From Halichondria panicea (Eukaryota; Porifera; Demospongiae; Suberitida; Halichondriidae), in the NCBI RefSeq assembly GCF_963675165.1, contig NC_087389.1, forward strand, positions 5,616,120 through 5,680,119: DNA of 64,000 nt, read 5' to 3'. Shown here piece by piece: positions 10,850 to 22,987 of the stretch. How positions within the stretch are numbered: position 1 is the stretch's first letter; each line of letters starts with the position of its first letter. The notes under the pieces are model-generated. The model saw only the letters and a program-made list of their open reading frames with translations. It ran no database searches and was not told where the DNA came from. The position numbers and the translations under genes were made by a program.

Positions 10850-11066
10850 CTACACTCTCGATGCATGAGCCACTCCTGTTTGATTGCCTTCGTACTTTCT
10901 CTTTCGAGTAGCATCGCTTTTTTCAGCAGTAGTGAGTTCGAGTCTTTGAAGCATGTCGGGTGTCATCTCAATGTGTTCAGATACACAGTAGATGTCACTG
11001 TTGGGGATTTCTTGATCGAGCTGTTGGATCAGTCACTCCAGTCTTCCTGCACACATCTTCCATTAC
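10850..11066 (-). pseudogene. Death-fold exon remnant with frameshift
   Basis: Starts MEDVCRKTGVTD, like the half-Death exons at 394-512, 29674-29792 and 51095-51213. One extra C (GATCCAACAG for GATCAACAG) then shifts frame. In the shifted frame it continues DQQLDQEIPNSDI and a helix-rich stretch with LELTTAEKSDAT, parallel to LGLSPAEQKDV of Death domain 2. It therefore preserves a fuller Death fold than the tail copies do. Broken and without a head, it is probably a leftover of a fourth receptor tail. Confidence 0.6.
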
Positions 11067-11203
11067 AGAGGATGATTGCAATTTACCTGAAGTTTAAAAT
11101 CACTTTAAAGTCCTCCAAAAATCGTAATTGACTATTAATTTATTGAGCACTGTATATAGCGCTATGTACTTACTATGATCATACACGTACGCTGTATGTA
11201 CTT

Positions 11204-11275
11204 ACCAGAGTATTGCTGCTGATCACTCATTCTCTCAGTCATTGTACAAGTACCTCCCGTAAGCAGAGGATGGTT
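11204..11275 (-). pseudogene. DQQ cassette remnant
   Basis: Homologous to the cassettes at 30733-30804, 51929-51997 and 50337-50402. It keeps acceptor and donor (ends CTCTG then GTAAG) and SDQQQYS, but a one-base insertion (CTTACGGG for CTACGGG) breaks the frame relative to its relatives. Confidence 0.6.
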
Positions 11276-11299
11276 TTCCTAATCATGGGTAAGCAAGTA

Positions 11300-14064
11300 C
11301 GTACATGACATTGTAAGTACTTGTAATTGCTGTACAAGTACTTGTATAGTTTACTCATCATTTGAATCTCATATCTGCACAGCAGGTCAGGTTAAACAGC
11401 TAGCCACCATACCTATTTGCAAAGCACCATAATGCATATAAATTATGTATGACCTGCATAATTATAGCTTCAACAAAAATTATACAACTAGCTTCATAAT
11501 TCCCAGCTCCTGAACCTCCATAAACATGCAGGACAAAGTTTATAGGCCTCTGAAGTGTTCTCTTATAAGTATGAACTTCCCCTGTGTTGCTACACCTAGC
11601 TTGAGGCATATAATTAAGTTACTACCCACAGGCACTTGACTCAAGAGGTTGGTATAGTAGGTTGGTACAAATACAATTATTGTAAGGAATGAGCAATATA
11701 ACTTGGTATAGCACGTACACTATATATGCAGACTAGCAACTTGATCTACTCAAGAAGTGAACAAGCAGTACATGTATAGCTATAGCAATCAAGCAACAAC
11801 TTGGTAGGAAATTTAGGTGGTAGCAATTCCACCATACACAAAACCAAGAGTTCATTAGGAAGAGTATGCAACTCCACTTAAAACTGTAGTAGGCGTTTCT
11901 TCCAACCTACGTCACAACCACCTAATGAACCTCTTGGCAAAACTAACTTAGGAGCTAGACAATAATTATGTACCACTATAGCGTGTACAGTACTTGCATG
12001 TACTATTGACGTGCTTGCAGTCAGTGCTGTAACAAGGTCATCAGTTATCATCAAATCTTACTCTACAGTCCACCCTAATCCTATACGTGTACAGTGCTTT
12101 TCAAGTACAGTAGGCATGCACAGACATGTTCGACCCATCAACAAAAAGTTGGAAAGACAATCACCCATTAAATGTGGATTCTGAAATAGCACCTTCTATA
12201 TAAATCTTACAGGACATTCCCTATTATAACTTATGCTAGTACCAGCACAGCACCCACTGAAATATCATTTATAGGCTCCCTGTACCGTATTGTTGTCATG
12301 GTGAGCATATGGCCATGATGATTGCTGGCCCCATTCAGATCGTTACTACGTACATGTACGTGGTGACCCTCAAGCTGTAATGTCCAAGTACTTGCAAATC
12401 TGCAGAGGAACAAAAAAAATCATGAATAGGCCTAGTAGGTTTAGCAAGAAAAATTGAGCACAAGTGATGACACGAGAACAAAGAGCACCTGAGTGACTTG
12501 CAGAGAGCCAGCTTCTTCTTCAGTTCTGTGCATTGATTGTCTGATTGCAGATAGCAGGATGGAAACATACATTATTCTGTGTACAGCGGCACGCCCACAA
12601 AATGATTGTGAGCGTATTTCAATATTATTATGAAAAGAAGTGGCAGTACTGAGGAATTGGTGTGCCCACGATGTTATATACAGCCTGGAGCTCCCGTGAT
12701 CGTAAGAAGCGCAAAATTAAACTTAGCACGCAGTCTAAGTCGATTTATAGCTATTTTATGTCATGTGCATGCGTACGAAATAGTGTCGCTATGATAAAGC
12801 TTGTATTTCATTCCATACAGATGAAGTTTACATGGAAAGATCCAATTGATACCAAGGATCATTCCTTTCGAACCGCCACGCAGTCTTCATAAAGCACTTG
12901 AAGGAAGTTCATAGTAAGTTTTGACTTTCATGGCAGATATTATAATGCCATTTCCATTACACCGACTAATTGCATGGCTGCAAGCGTTGCACTGCTGGCG
13001 TATATGCGTAGACAACATTTTGAATTTCCCACTTGCCATTTTTCTTTTTGCAAAGAGTCACGTGATGGTTGCTATAGCTAGATACAACGACAAATCCAGT
13101 TAATTTCAAGACATTGTATGTAAGCAAGCTTAGAGTGGTCAGGCCAACTTATGTCTAGGTATCAAGGCTAACTATTTTAATTACAAAATTGAAATTGACG
13201 ATCATTACCAGGAAACCTGGCTACATGTATAGAATCTCGAATATATACAATTTTTGTCATTCCATCTTTTACTAATAATGTATTTTCTCCCAGGCATTTC
13301 TGGATGCTTGTAAGACAGGTAATGTGGGTGTGGTTCTGGAGCTCATAATTTCAACATGATCACGACCATTACCTATGATGTCAGTAACGACTGCATGCAG
13401 TTGGCATCCATGTAAAGCCGTATTTGCTAAGTTTGTTATGCTTGACAGCCCACTCCTTTAATTGTATGTGGTTAAGGACTGATCAACTTCCGAGCCTTTT
13501 TTATCCGTGATCTGTTTATCTATGATTCTTCAATTTACAGACGCCCTCGTACCCAGCCCCAACATAAAGTTTGTTGAAAATCAACTCCGAAACTTAGACT
13601 ATGCAATTTGGCTACGATCTACCAAATATCCCACGGACATAGAAGATCAAGGATGTACGGACTTAGGCACGGCCGCGGGTTCGGGAGGGCAGGGACATAA
13701 TTATAACAACAGTAGAGCGGCTTCTCGAAACTAACGTAAGTTTATTACAGACATGATCGATTATTCATCACTATATATATAACAACAAGGCAAGATTACC
13801 AGATTGAAGCAGAACAACTATATCCAAACTCGTCAGGGAGCCCCATACTACAACATTATAAAATTAAACATCAAACAACTAAAAATCATAAAATCAAGCA
13901 ACAAACCGAAACATGAAAATTATGAGAGGGCAGGAAATTATTATCAAAATCTTTTTTGGGGGGAATCTTTTTTCCTTCTTTTTGCCTAGGCTTTTGAGGG
14001 GACCTCGAAATAATAATAAAGTTCAAACCAGCTACACCAGTTAACGACAATGTTCAATCCACAG
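11300..14064. other. Unique intergenic region
   Basis: No gene or RNA feature could be supported on either strand. Open frames are short, lack splice-bounded homology and match no family I recognise. The base composition is AT-rich with scattered GTACATGTAC-like palindromes, which are common throughout the window. Confidence 0.5.
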
Positions 14065-14355
14065 TAGTCACAAGACATCTCAGGTTTCCAGGACAAAAAG
14101 ACCAGTTAACACATCTCAGAGATACAAGAGGACAATAAGACCATGCAGCTAACAACGCTCATAAGAGGTTTCCAGGACAACAATACCGTTAACATATCTC
14201 AGAGGTTTCCAGGACAATAAGACTGTTAACACATCTCAGAGGTTTCCAGGACAACAAAGACCGTTTAATAACTCAGAGGTTACCAAGACAACAAGACCGT
14301 TAACACATCTCAGAGGTTACCAAGACAACAAGACCGTTAACATATCTCAGAGGTA
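14065..14355. repeat. Minisatellite, about 45-bp units
   Basis: About six to seven imperfect repeats around AGAGGTTTCCAGGACAA and AAGACCGTTAACACATCTC. The first units are the most diverged. No coding frame is shared. Confidence 0.85.
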
Positions 14356-14540
14356 GTTTTCAGTAATAGCACTATTATCAAATCATTTTACTTTAATGGC
14401 AGACCACACTACTGTAACTTAAAATAGTAAAAAATGGGTATTGACCCCATAAAAATTTTTGTTAATGGGTAGTGACCCCATAATACTATAAATAATAATG
14501 CGCATGGCAATTGAGATGGTGAGATGCTGAGTCAGCTAGT

Positions 14541-14667
14541 AGATGTTGCCGTGCTCACGAGTTCAAGTTGTCTTCGCTTCAATCATCAGGGGAGGTGACC
14601 CAGTATTAGGTGTTGCCGTGCTCACGAGTTCAAGTTGTCTTCGCTTCAATCATCAGGGGAGGTGATG
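14541..14667. repeat. Direct duplication of about 60 bp
   Basis: Two adjacent, nearly identical copies beginning TGTTGCCGTGCTCACGAGTT and ending CAGGGGAGGTGA. The first ends near 14600 and the second near 14665. From 14668 to about 15780 I see no supportable gene. Confidence 0.85.
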
Positions 14668-15789
14668 TTTATCCAGCGAAATTGTTTATCCAGCGCAATG
14701 ATCGACATATCCATATTGTGGTGGTGTCAAAGATTTGAGACTTCCCACAGTATTAGTGACGATCGAGACATCAGGAGATAGCGAAAATTAAGCCCCTCGA
14801 AAATTTTTTCCTATACGGTAGGCTTCTGCTTTACATCGGAGAGTGATCGAGGTCCGGTGGTAAGTTGTGTGTGCTTCCACTAGCGTCAAGTTAATAAAAT
14901 GTCCCAGTATAGCGTTGAGAAGTATTAGTGGCCATAGGTGGGAGGGGTCAGGGCTGCAATTGAGATTTATCCCACGTGCACTGAATGATATAGCGGAGGT
15001 CTTACATCTGGAGGAGGCTTTTGCAACATCGTAAGGAGATGGCAATTAAATATAGTTGCAAGGGGAGTGAATGCCATATCAGTTGAAAGTTGGAGCGGCA
15101 AATTTGAGATGAATGTTACGGTCCGGTAGTTCCTGGCCTGACATCAGTTGAACGATAGCATCGGAGAATGTCAGTATGAAAGATGGAATGATATTACAAA
15201 TGTCATAATTATGACGAGGGGGATGAAAGTAATCATGACTGTACAACGAATGCTGTGGTTTGCCTTATATAGCAAGATATTTGTAGTTGACGTGAGAGAT
15301 AGAAATAGCTCTAGGTATTGCACGCAAATATCTAATTATAAGGATAATGTGGAAGACAACGTGACATCAGGGATAAAGTCATGACAACACGAAGTGTTAG
15401 AGACAAAAATTAACAACAAGCTTGAAATGATGTGGTTTATCACCGAATTACAAACTGATAATGTGGGTGAGTTAACGACAGTTAATGATGTAATGATGTG
15501 TAGACCACATTGGAATTAGTATCAAAATAATAATAATAACAATAATAACAATATTATAGCACATGGCCTGCCTTATTTTTTAGGGAGAAATTGAAGATTC
15601 TATTTTATATCCACGATCCCGAGAAACACCAGTCCAAGAGACAGCTAAATTTAAGCAACCAGTCTAAGCTCGGCAATAAAAAGCATCTATCGTATAACAG
15701 AGTACGTTACATCTATTCCAGTGAGTGTAATCAACTTCCCGTCAAACGATATTCCGCAATAAAAAGTACCCATAACCTAATACTTACAA

Positions 15790-16250
15790 GCACAATCCAT
15801 ACGTAGGAATAGAGAGATCCACCAAAGAAACTGCACAACCTATGTATTCCATCGAAACAATTTATAATTAAACTTAAAATTGGTCCCCTCCTAATTATGA
15901 ATAATAATATTTAGCCTGCCCTGAAATCAAACAACTTACAAACATCAATTGTCCCTCCCACAAGCACTGCTGTATATGTCCTTTGCGTGTATTCTTAGCG
16001 TGATATTGTTAGCGTGTATTATTCCGATATTTTTTTAAGTACAATCCGTACGTATAGCAATAGAGATCCACCAAAGAAACTAAACAACCTATGTATTCCC
16101 TATACCATCGAAATAAACTTAAAATTGGTCCCCTCCTATTTATGAATATTAACAAAAGCCTGCCCTCAAATCAAACAACTCACGAACATCAATTGTCCCT
16201 CCCACAAGCACTGCTGTATAATTATGTCCTTTGCGCGTATTCTTAGAGTG
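15790..16250. repeat. Tandem duplication of about 240 bp
   Basis: Segment 15790-16005 (CACAATCCATACGTAG... then CAATTGTCCCTCCCACAAGC) recurs at about 16040-16250 with small indels. No gene is seen inside. Confidence 0.8.
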
Positions 16251-16280
16251 TATTATAATAAAATTATTATAATATAACAC

Positions 16281-16516
16281 CCTAACAGTGATGCTTCCCC
16301 GGGGTGTTGAGACAGTAGGTACCATCAGAACAGATGGAGTCATCTTCTCTACACTCATCAATATCTGGTGGGCCAGGGTGAGTCACACTGTGTACTAGTA
16401 CAAGCCAGTCTCCTCACCTGTACAAGATCCCTCCACCTCCTCATATCACAGGGCACACTCCTTACAGCTGTCAGCCCCCGGACCACCACACTCTGTCAGG
16501 CATGCCCTATCACACA
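16281..16516 (-). pseudogene. CRELD-like EGF/furin-repeat fragment
   Basis: Two cysteine-rich exons in the order expected for CRELD-type proteins. Exon 16418-16516 gives CDRACLTECGGPGADSCKEC followed by YEEVEGSC, a furin-like cysteine repeat, but TGA replaces the expected Gly codon before YEE. Exon 16281-16364 gives DIDECREDDSICSDGTYC and NTPGKHHC, a calcium-binding EGF module with the D-x-D-E-C start. CRELD proteins are ER or membrane-associated; the nonsense codon and missing flanks make this a fragment. It is also possible that only the EGF exon survives in a different gene. Confidence 0.6.
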
Positions 16517-17060
16517 CTGCATGGATGCATGTGCGTGGGTGTGCGTGGGTGTGTGTGTGGGGGTGGGGAGATGGTGAAAGTACATGTCACTGTGGGTCAC
16601 ATGTAAATTATGACATTATTATGTTGAAGAGCTTATGGTTGAGTCATGTGACCACCGCCTTAGGGTCCCGCCCACACCACAAGATCTGGTGCATGAGTGA
16701 GATTTTGAAATAAAAGTATGCATTGCCGCCATGGCACAAAAAGTTAAGGGTTAGCTAATTTAAGGGGCTCTCCCTGCAAGTGCAGAAAATTACTGTTCGA
16801 TTAGTTAATGCTTAACTACATTTTCTGGTGAGCATATACAGTCAGTGGAGATAGTCCGACCATAGGGAGAATACACGGATGACTGCAAACATGTTATTAG
16901 CGGAAATTCTAAGACTTTAACTATGGAAAGTGAACTGTTTATTGAAGTGTGTCTGCTAATTTCATGTGCTTCTATTGAGTTGGGACTTCCCCTGATTATA
17001 ATGCCTGATTATAAGAGGTGTCTTTATTTCAAGGGTGGTCAGTGTAGCCACACCCCCTCA

Positions 17061-17300
17061 CCCGTAATGGCGTGCTGTATCTTCCTCTTCCTCTCTAGGA
17101 TGCTCCTCTCCTGGTCCTCCACTGACTTGTGATAGAGCTACTCACCACACAGCATCATCTGACAACACACCTGAACGTCGAACAGGGGACAATGGCAATT
17201 TGATTATGTTGGATTAAATAAATGCTGTACTAGTGCTGCTCATAGACCACACTTACAGGGTAGACTCTTTAAGCCTGCAATCAATATCCTAGCTGTCTCC
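17061..17300 (-). other. Unidentified exon-like segment shared with 42.9-43.1 kb
   Basis: On the minus strand a splice-bounded frame reads YHKSVEDQERSILERK, and upstream near 17270-17330 another reads DEELETARILIAGLK before GTAAG. Both stretches recur in unit B (about 42920-42980 and 43080-43130) in diverged form. The charged helical composition suggests coiled coil. I do not recognise the family and cannot say whether it is transcribed. Confidence 0.25.
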
Positions 17301-17388
17301 AACTCTTCATCCTTCATTGATTCTTGCTTCTTTTGTTTCTGATCCATGTGGCATATCGCGCTCGCACGATGCTAGCCGGCAAAAGTAG

Positions 17389-17449
17389 TGGGAGGGGAGG
17401 GGCTGGTGTTTTATTCTTCATTTCCAAACACCAGCCCCTCCCCTCCCAC
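17389..17449. repeat. Foldback repeat, copy 2
   Basis: A shorter version of the hairpin at 9841 (GGGGCTGGTGTTT with its complement). The loop has lost part of the arm. Confidence 0.8.
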
Positions 17450-17749
17450 TAGAAAAGGCCTGTATAGATCTATTTCTCTGGATCTATTTAGGCCTTTCTG
17501 TGATCTACAATTGTTAATTGTCTCTTAAAAGTGATAGTTGCAAGAGAATGCAGTCTGCCGCCTTTATGCAGCTTTATGCAACTTATACTGCCTTTATGCA
17601 GCCTGTGCATACGCAGCCACTGCCTTTATGCAGCCGGGTGGACTGGCCATCCGCTTTGTTTTTACTTACGTATAATTATACGATCTCTTTTTTATTTCAA
17701 AAAAGGCGCCAGACATGAATAGAAGCAACATAAATTTATTGTAAGCAAC

Positions 17750-18236
17750 ATGATACTGCCTTGATGCAGTCTGTTGTGCCTTATATATGCAACCTGCTGC
17801 CTTGATTGCAGCCTGCTGCCTTATATGCTTCTGCCTTGATGCAGCCTGTTGCCTTGATGCAACCAAATTTATTGTAAGCAACATGATACTGCCTTGATGC
17901 AGTCTGTTGTGCCTTATATGCAACTAGCCTCCTACAAGGCCTAATTATTAGAGGAAGAGCGGCCTGGGATCGAGGCTAATATGCAACCTGCTGCCTTATA
18001 TGCAATTAACCTTCTGCCTTGATGCAGCCTGTTGCCTTGATGCAACCTATACTGCCTTGATGCAACCTATACTGCCTTGATGCAACCTATACTGCCTTGA
18101 TGCAACCTATACTGCCTTGATGCAGCAACCTATACTGCCTTGATGCAACCTACTGCCTTGATGCAACCTACTGCCTTTATGCAACCTACTGCCTTGATGC
18201 AACCTATACTGCCTTGATGCAGCCTGTTGCCTTTAT
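17750..18236. repeat. Minisatellite with about 20-bp unit TGCCTTGATGCAACCTATAC
   Basis: A dense array from about 18010 to 18225 with at least ten units. A less regular flank (17750-17930) contains two copies of an approximately 55-bp block beginning AAATTTATTGTAAGCAACAT. A MULE-like end fragment (GGCCTGGGATCGAGGCTA) sits inside at about 17955-17975. Confidence 0.88.
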
Positions 18237-18676
18237 AATTAACTAGATAACTTATAAGACAACAGAAAATGTACTACACTTCAGTATAGCTGACTGTTAG
18301 TGATACACCATTATATCCATAGATACTGTAATTTATAGTATCTATATGATTATATCTATGGCAAAACTTCATTAATCCAAGTTTTCGGTAAGGTTTTCGC
18401 TATAGTATATACATGCATGTATATAGTTACACATAATGTTATTACAATAGTCACGCTTAGAAACAAATTTATGCAATGAATAAAGTAGCTATTATAATTA
18501 TATATCTGAGACCTGTAACAACACATTATTATAATAATTATTATTACCATACATGCACTTAAACTAGTTGAAGAAACTGTGTCACAGAGTTCAAAGCGTT
18601 CGTATCGAATTTTAGTGAGTTCCATTCTCTAATAAATATTATTCTTGGGAAATAAGAGTAATCATTATAGTATATA

Positions 18677-18884
18677 CCGTATATAGCGGGTATATTTCGA
18701 TGGTATAAATTTTCGCGGATGTGGCTTTAGAAAGGTTTTCGCGGATTTAATTTTCGTTGAATAGCGCCTTTTTTTTGCAGCATGCATGATGAAATATTAA
18801 ATTCGCGGTTATAAATGTTCGCGGTTCATGCCTAATCCGCGAAAACCACGAACATTTATACCGTCGAAATATACTATGTTAGCA
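18677..18884. mobile_element. MITE of the CCGTATATAGC family
   Basis: A TA-flanked left end, CCGTATATAGCGGGTATATT, with internal TTTTCGCGGAT motifs and inverted TTCGCGGTTATAAATGTTC. It is about 200 bp and is homologous in opposite orientation to the insertion at 19892-20088. The right end is diverged. Confidence 0.75.
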
Positions 18885-18974
18885 TATCTGCATGTGATGA
18901 TACTGGGCTCTCTGTATAATTATATAAAACCAGTTTGTCTTTTTGCACTTTCCCTTATGTGCAGTGACCAATTC

Positions 18975-19061
18975 TAGCCTCGATCCCAGGCCGAGTTTTC
19001 GCTTTTATAACGGTTAGGCAAACCGTTATAAAAGCGAAAACTCGGCCTGGGATCGAGGCTA
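18975..19061. mobile_element. Perfect-hairpin micro-transposon (MULE-like)
   Basis: An 87-bp element: two 39-bp perfect inverted arms (TAGCCTCGATCCCAGGCCGA...) around a 9-bp loop. It is flanked by TGACCAATTC at 18965-18974 and 19062-19071, a 10-bp duplication. The TAGCC tip matches the 711-bp element at 9991. Fragments occur at about 17955 and 42699-42760. Confidence 0.88.
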
Positions 19062-19611
19062 TGACCAATTCAAGATAGGTCTGCCGAAAAAATTATACCA
19101 AGGTACTACTAACCGTGCAGTAGCTATTCGGTTGTTATTATTGTCGAGTGGAATAGCTGATTCGAAAAACCATGCGCTTAACAGCATTTATAATTACCAT
19201 TTTTTCAATCGCATAAAGATAATAATACAGTAGATCTATTATAGCACACAATTTTGGAGGAAATGTTTTTAACAACAATCATGGTCATGCAATCATTACC
19301 CAACCGAACTTTTAACAGTGAATGTGTTCGGCATGCACACTTTGATGCCTGGCATGGCATGCAGCAATGCAAAAATGCTCATTTATGATAATTATAATAA
19401 TACAAAAAAAACCTATTGCTAATAATTATATATGCTAGCTATATATAATTATAGTAGCTTTATTTTTTTTAAATTGACATCTCTACCGAGGCATCAGCAA
19501 CCGTGGTGCTTTCATTATAAGTGATATATCCTACAACAATTCAATATTAAACAAATTAACATCTCTTTGGGAATAGCTATATACTATGTCTCTTTAGTAA
19601 TCATTTTTCAG

Positions 19612-20415
19612 ATAGTTTCGTCAGTGCTGAAAAAGTTGTTAAAAAGTTGCTGAAGAGACGTGTGAAGAAAACGAGATCGCCTGATTGGTACACTGCGCTT
19701 GATTTGATCACGATGTTTATCAAGATCAACACCGTCTACTCGGCTATTGTTGGGATGACACAATCCACTGATTTCTGCAGCAGCACTGAAGTTGCTGCAA
19801 GCTCAGTTTTCCTGTCCAACTGTGTTCTACTGGGTATTGCTAGCGAGTTAATCGATGCTTTGGATACGAATTTAAAGAGCAACAAAGAATACCGTATATA
19901 TATTATATATATAGAGGGTATAATAATGTTCGTGGTTTTCGCGGATTAAGCATGCATGAACCGCGAACATTTATAACCGCGAATTTAATATAGGCGCTAC
20001 TCCACGAAAATTAAATCCGCGAAAACTTTTCTAAAGGCACATCCGCGAAAATTTATACCCTCGAAATAATTATACCCGCTATATACGGTATATCGATAAG
20101 TCATTCAATCAATTGGTAACTATCGGCATGATTCTTATTGTCACTATTTGCCTTCCCTTTTATTTACTGGCCGATAATTTCCAGCCTCTCGATTGTGCGT
20201 TCAGTTGTGACACTATTGTTACTAATGCGACCATCAGCACAACCACATGCAACCGGACGGCCAACAGTGGAGTTAGACTGGGGTTTACCCTAACCACGCT
20301 TATTATCGTCCTCATCTTCTCCGGTGTTTATTTCTATCATGTTCGATTAGCTGAAATAAATCGAAAAAAGCTGAAGAGTAATTACTGGGAAAGAAACAGT
20401 GGTGTAGAATTTTAA
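19612..20415 (+). pseudogene. Four-span membrane protein interrupted by a MITE
   Basis: The only convincing plus-strand gene. An exon begins after TTTTTCAG at 19611 and reads through two hydrophobic spans (around ALDLITMFIKI and ASSVFLSNCVLLGIASEL) to NKEY, where a 197-bp MITE sits. Reading resumes in the same frame as DKSFNQLVTIGM, with two more spans (GMILIVTICLPFYLLA and TLTTLIIVLIFSGVYF) around a loop with several Cys and N-glycosylation-type NxT/S sites, and a charged cytoplasmic end before TAA at 20413. The topology resembles tetraspan proteins, but no family signature such as CCG is visible. Unless the MITE is spliced out the protein stops within it. The 5' exons were not found. Confidence 0.6.
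19892..20088. mobile_element. MITE inserted in a membrane-protein exon
   Basis: Bounded by TA at 19890-19891 and 20089-20090. The ends CCGTATATATATTATATATA and ...CCCGCTATATACGG are inverted. The interior is homologous to 18677-18884. Removing it with one TA restores GAA-TAT-ATC-GAT and an uninterrupted frame. Confidence 0.88.
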
Positions 20416-20641
20416 ATTTTTCATTATAATTATCAAGTTGTATTGTCATAATTATAATTATGCTTTTTCTCAGAATTAACTATAATCAGGAGTAGCTATA
20501 CATAAAGCTAATTAAACTTAATGATTCAAAGTTCCTAATATGTAGGTATGCAGTGAAAGTGATATAAGGTCTGAAGTGGTGTGGTCCATATTGTGCCCTG
20601 CATTATCACTCCTAAAAGGGGTGGGGCTGGTCTTGCAGGTA

Positions 20642-21029
20642 CAGTAGACTTTCGCTATTCCGGCTCTCTGGAGTAAGGCCACCTCGATATATGCCGGCCA
20701 TTTGGCTTGGCAACGAATGCTAGCTATATGTTTACTGCAAAAACAACTCACCCTGAACTACGGCCACTCGTTTACCGGCCAGTGCTGGCTGTCAGGTTTT
20801 CAACGTAATTTTATACGTATATTTCGGCCGGATATGACGTTGTGGGTGTGGTTTAGCAAATAAAATTTGATTACACTTAAATAGAGAACAGAATGATTCC
20901 TTATCCCTCGAGACAAGAACTGCAAAAGTAGTATTAGATTAGAGGTAAGGTGTTAAGCCGCGGCTATTTCCTGAGCTGCAGCCACCTCGCTATTCCGGCC
21001 AAGCTGCATGAGTGACCGAGAGTCTACTG
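20642..21029. mobile_element. Pogo/Tigger-like MITE
   Basis: A 388-bp element flanked by TA. The ends are CAGTAGACTTTCGCTATTCC and its approximate complement (right end CGAGAGTCTACTG). The CAGTNGAC tip and TA target resemble pogo/Tigger elements. No transposase frame. Confidence 0.75.
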
Positions 21030-21353
21030 TACACTGTTATAGGAATGCTATGAACTTTACTTCCAACTTTAGGTATTGAAGAGTCTCACACTAGGCCCTC
21101 ATAACATTATTTTTACCATTATTCTATTAATTCTCGGATCGAAAAATGTGCTTATTATTAAAAATCCAAAAATTAATGCGACATAATAATTATAACATAA
21201 ACACAGCACACATGCAAAGCTAACTGACACATGTACACGACATTATTAATATAATCATGATTCTCATAATAATTATTCCTTCAAGCCATGAAAAGGTTGT
21301 TATGCAAAACTTAATGTAATGATCTTTACCAAAAATGGACATTGACGCTATTA

Positions 21354-21734
21354 CCGTATATCTTCTAATTTATCGGACAGCAAAAAATAATTATTTTGGA
21401 AATTGTCCGGGTATAATTAGAGCATGCGAAGTGTCCGGAATAATTAGAACAAGCAAGCAGCTGCATGCGAGCTAGCTAAGTTTAATAGAACAGGGTACGA
21501 CTGAATAGTTGCACTAGCTATCTAAAACTAGCTAATCAAAGCTATCTAACTGCAGTACTGTAAGTCTTACTTGCCGTCTATGAATGATAACTCAACTTTT
21601 CAAGGTAGTGTCCGGATATTTAGAACAAATGTAATATTAAAGTACTGGAGTGTCTGTTGTAATAGAACAACGAAAATTGCCCAAAAGAGTGTCCGGGGTA
21701 ATTAGAAGTGTCCGATAAATTAGAAGATATATGG
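21354..21734. mobile_element. Tc1/mariner-type MITE with long ends
   Basis: A 381-bp, TA-flanked element with ends CCGTATATCTTCTAATTTAT and complement (…TAAATTAGAAGATATATGG). The interior has several GTGTCCGG copies in both orientations. Non-coding. Confidence 0.8.
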
Positions 21735-22639
21735 TAATTTATCTACACCTATAATGCTAAAAACTATTCCGAGCATAATTTATCAGGGCCTACATTACAC
21801 ACTGTGCATATGGCAAATGACACTATCATTAGTAACATACAAATCTTGAGTATAAGCAATAAAAATAATGAACAGTTTGTGCTATGCTAATAATAATTTT
21901 TTTTTTCTGATGTGTTCCGAGCTTTCACCTTTGACCCTCATTAGCGAGTCCCCATCAACTTGCATGGTGACTATGGGACGGACTTTGACCTGGGCTTGTC
22001 ATAGCGACTGTAGTCTGGAAACTCGGTAATAGTTTTAGAGAACTTGACTTTCGGAGCCGATCTCCTAGCGTCTCTACAGTGTGTGGGCGTGTGTGGGTGG
22101 GGGGTAATTTATAAAGAACAGAAATAATGCTGCAACTAAAGTGACTGCTATAGTGTACATACACGATTGGTAATACACAGTGACACTAGCAAGTGTATGC
22201 AATGGCCGAGTGGTCTCCCAGTAAAGTGTAGGATAACTCACTCTGTGTGTCTCTGGCTCCTGGAGGACCTCTCACTCTTGCTATCAGCCTGGGCACAGAA
22301 ATCAAACAATGTAGGTAGCTACTAAAGTCTATACTGTTGGCTACATTGAAACCTGTCTATACCCTACAAGTAGCGTCTATAATACAGCCAGGTTAATGGA
22401 CCTCCAAACCTCTGCCCGGTGCATGGCCACTACCAAACAGGTATGATACAGTGCGTACGTAACTCTACTGTATTGCACACAAGCTACACACATGTACAGT
22501 GTCTCTCACCTCATGTGACTTGCTGTAGAGGCGCTGTATGATAGGAGTGAGGGGGGAGAAGGTTCAGGTCATACCACCACCACGTTTACGAGCCTCTCCA
22601 TTAGCATTCATACGCTGAGCTATTGACGTCATATGCTTC

Positions 22640-22780
22640 CTGTGTGTGGTGGGAGGGTGTGTGTGTGTGTGTGGGAGGGTGTATGCGTGTGTGGTGGGAG
22701 GGTGTGTGTGTGTGTGAGTGTGTGTTGGTGTGTGGATGGGGGGGTATGCGTGTGAGTGTGTGGTGGGGGGGGGTGCAGTT
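22640..22780. repeat. Compound TG microsatellite
   Basis: Imperfect (TG)n with GGGAGGG interruptions in an intron of the RVxF copy B, matching the tract at 7331 and the tract at the unit-C junction. Confidence 0.85.
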
Positions 22781-22987
22781 ATAGTGTGTGTATAGGTACC
22801 TAGTTATAATTCAAGCACAGACATGTTGCAGAAGTTGAACATCTTTCAGCAGCCATAACTTTAGTACTGTGACCCCAATTTGATGATTTTCTGAAAGCTT
22901 AGAAAGAGACCTTTCAAATGATGTATTTCAATCCAATATTTAGATGTTGCCATAATTCAACTTTGAACCATGGGCTATTATTACATG

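Noticed and set aside
13507-13734. Possible exon (ALVPSPNIKFVENQLRN)
   Set aside because: No homologue recognised, no copy in the other units, and codon and splice context are unconvincing.
14065-14355. Clustered repeats as a structured RNA or array
   Set aside because: Units are imperfect and contiguous, with no spacers or consistent inverted symmetry.
17750-18236. CRISPR-like array
   Set aside because: Units of about 20 bp abut without unique spacers; it is a minisatellite in a eukaryotic genome.
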